Positions 36,201 to 36,620 of a stretch of DNA of 36,620 bases are shown here, piece by piece (the first letter of the stretch is position 1; every line of letters begins with the position of its first letter). Origin of the DNA: Candidatus Iainarchaeum sp. (GTDB taxonomy: Archaea; Iainarchaeota; Iainarchaeia; Iainarchaeales; DTGL01); assembly GCA_017608575.1 (NCBI GenBank), contig JAFCFP010000003.1, forward strand, positions 1 through 36,620. Direction: 5' to 3'. The position numbers were made by a program, and so were the translations under genes. Under the pieces are notes generated by a model that saw nothing but the letters and a program-made list of their open reading frames with translations, was not told the origin of the DNA and did no database searches.

Positions 36201-36620
36201 CACTTACACTGATTGCGCCGCCGTTTTGCGAGGTTTGTTCTTTTAATGTTATTTCAAAGAACTCCTCTTGTGGTAAAACCTCAGCTCTTGCCTTGAAAAA
36301 CCCTGGTTTGTCAACCACAATATCGTAAAGTGTCTGTGGTGGAACATTAAAAGTGTATTCTCCCGATTCATTTGTGTTGCCTGAGTATTCAGCAATTGAT
36401 TCATTCTTCCTGTAAAGCTTTAAGCCAGCGTTTTTAACTGGTGTTCCCGTTGAATCCACAACCCTTATGTTTATTTTTTCTCTGGCAGCTTTCTCCATTT
36501 TTATGTTAAATGTAATGCTGTCGTTTTCATTCAATGTTTTTTTCTGAGTGGTAATGTCCTGGTATTCTGTTGTATCCATTACCTTCAAATAATAATCTCC
36601 AACAGGAACATCTTTGAACA
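30295..36620 (-). CDS. Giant Ig/carboxypeptidase-regulatory-like repeat surface protein (paralog C), truncated by window edge
   Basis: Frame stays open past the track start to the window end (FKDVPVGDYYLKVMDTTEYQ...). Same middle domain (ISYRGYGVNARYERDPIDAVLGNN...KKQGLYAKT) and C-terminal CVKPDNGKLVLWWNPQ. Confidence 0.87.
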   Translation of the reverse strand, partial: FKDVPVGDYYLKVMDTTEYQDITTQKKTLNENDSITFNIKMEKAAREKINIRVVDSTGTPVKNAGLKLYRKNESIAEYSGNTNESGEYTFNVPPQTLYDIVVDKPGFFKARAEVLPQEEFFEITLKEQTSQNGGAISVSVVDKKGKPVENAKVELKLSSGEFTGYEAITGLDGMAEFPSIEAGKYYVYCSKNGFDGVSSNDFTVKERELVNVSVTMVIGEGSISVKVLDSGQSVQNATVKAFDAFSGAKIGEKKTSSDGTALFSVRIDRKAFFVIEADGFLPFTSIPVVPVHNSTKEITAELMRETGKIETKMKLTLNGEEVRDFVSAGETYKALLQVVLPRSYEKAGLFVLTGNSEEGKTNSVEEDIVFIRSISTVGSIKTGSTFSPPMGSSADRTSTGSTKWAEIEFQPGKNHLPSKGVFNALVEIQIRDNAAMGEETKISYRGYGVNARYERDPIDAVLGNNASSPKKQGLYAKTYDRSFTVGQTNLCSEGYCSIVFIEDMETGLKSAVIDSFPANVSSQYALGLRINRSSAGTLKNAFLSIKNPEKGILFKNYKIFDATGRKIEGSANSSEFLKEIGNLSQDLTISASVEFETIKEGVNQIEISLSNESGNDFTKTVKVNVRAGEELKLEIVPKQVVPFIDNQLLFKVLTVDGEAIPNAFVRLSLNGNELVQGTTDSSGVFAFELEAPNAGSELKVEVKKNGYRTLKKTIKISEDIISIKPERVNFDLMVDERNFKQIDLELLNDTAVKLEIAGVSISDSLSGLVSIRGIEKLIGLELPLNESLPVQLTAKLTDKGKNLTETKILHGSIGFYLSNSKTGKTWFSKVPVRVRILLGGELDSLDCLLVEPVSWEIVSGGEEKKLSVKLKNACSADGKSVSLRDLEAGIDWGADNSVGSFFVSSSDLKAQEKELGTEFVLLAPELKGNFNGALLVSFSPNKTIKSADSMPAVVLRAKHNSFNGTESVEARISTTISLSNLSKCVKIEATEPLKIKTQPSNLGWALGSNYFYSSQPYQPYGFSTYPSGVGDYSMYGSAPQNFYGVNGWSSSSGSEAATQWSSNSSASFKLKNECNETIEISIDVPDGLSVDKESIELNPRKSSNVRVEAGVKSGSYSMGVNARTLSSKDDFEFIGSVDVQVVNLDELMQKCMPSIEPTVFKPNFFGIFKTKGTVFNRCYDYGFRLEMLSPQNFVCYSPQSNGEQKEQCPLIENFYAMPPHTVKVSENQTIEVMEFSFNLKEKIKEDFDDFDSAMELGKLGNIIVNNFSVTSPGVVFIPYRLPDSAMQSFAPRQVSFQVPYDFSKWWNWLSERKPKENLPPSAPELTIEPVKPLTENDIVCTAKAVDPEGDRLSYDINWLHNGRVIAHSKGSQNSLSLKSTLTRTGQEYECVAIACDKWDCSEKNHSTVKVLRPEGAETFAGFSPCTEDETGEKAFNDYGFNHLAFSWKEDDFGENSCVVSGSTGYYCDGVQFMLSLRHKIARVQETVKKINQFPEYARVLKNGFVPEPGNLFRFSKKQTTIKEEKTGREFLFFMKDNDSLLEPVKKDCSNASALKHTLEELISSTGNPTSSLEGIEAEFIECYGSDFGAENIVGITRSINDNEVWTELVGSDKAIFKQNMDLGAWVIAFNDFKELHKGLVSIALAPENEDGFSIQFSNFTTKKHSRGQWLDFVKKLYSGIEFKVGVINKNNLSDATKELVIGKATELNELADCSECIDNHTTAINSAFLISDNYSPNFVENFIDYGNYSFDLDSSELEFENYASFDESTSEFSNALGTEVQTGKYYFKVTPTVFIDGDRIKVKSYKIKLALDKGINELNENYAKNPFFYLPFDASEGLLASEESDVDYGVVFEKNSDKEIYYFYDSAQANGHAALKTVPENSVASGKTKMEINFVDGFPELQGSMESPGKVMEIDLENKAIKYLPSLPVGLELSWNDGLENTVFYRFDRKFDEFYGNAQKLFTWWIGEDKKETDSLGTYDGSNYEFCSEWVGQRKMAKVKMQEPGKWIALAFMPFERKAVDLPLELVCAEEETQIKAKTFDGRIGSTDKVKGISGGAVFINVSADNFKPPSFKFFVQGIKSSEVCVKPDNGKLVLWWNPQILEDLKP

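Noticed and set aside
15729-36588. Many plus-strand ORFs of 60-226 aa in the track inside the giant genes (e.g. 19249..19929, 33593..34174)
   Set aside because: Antisense to long, clearly coding minus-strand frames; low-complexity Ser/Leu/Phe-rich translations typical of shadow ORFs, no recognisable domains.
1-36620. CRISPR arrays, transposases/insertion sequences, rRNA genes
   Set aside because: No regularly spaced direct repeats, transposase motifs, terminal inverted repeats or rRNA-like sequence noticed on reading.

Overview
The window reads as an archaeal chromosome segment, probably from a DPANN-type genome (Diapherotrites-like is a guess). Supporting signs are family-B DNA polymerase, type II methionine aminopeptidase, TrkA/TrkH, tRNA introns with bulge-helix-bulge geometry, and TATA-like boxes close to start codons. 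The left ~13 kb is mostly housekeeping: four tRNA genes (Thr-GGT with a 16-nt intron, His-GTG with encoded G-1, Leu-CAG, Arg-GCG with a 92-nt intron), hisS, trkA, trkH, a RHH/RelE toxin-antitoxin pair, map and polB. It also has several unassigned membrane or coiled-coil proteins and a HerA/FtsK-like protein whose Walker motifs look degenerate. The right ~22.7 kb is one minus-strand block. It encodes three paralogous giant proteins (>2100, 2502 and 2320 aa; the first runs off the window), followed by four small, apparently related 3-TM-type proteins and a fifth small membrane protein. The giants have a short N-terminal tail and one membrane anchor (seen in the two complete copies), tandem carboxypeptidase-regulatory/Ig-like repeats, conserved middle and C-terminal domains and a terminal W/F-W-N-P motif. 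This block is the best candidate for an undescribed surface or attachment system. Assignments come from reading translations and motifs by eye; no database search or structure prediction was run.
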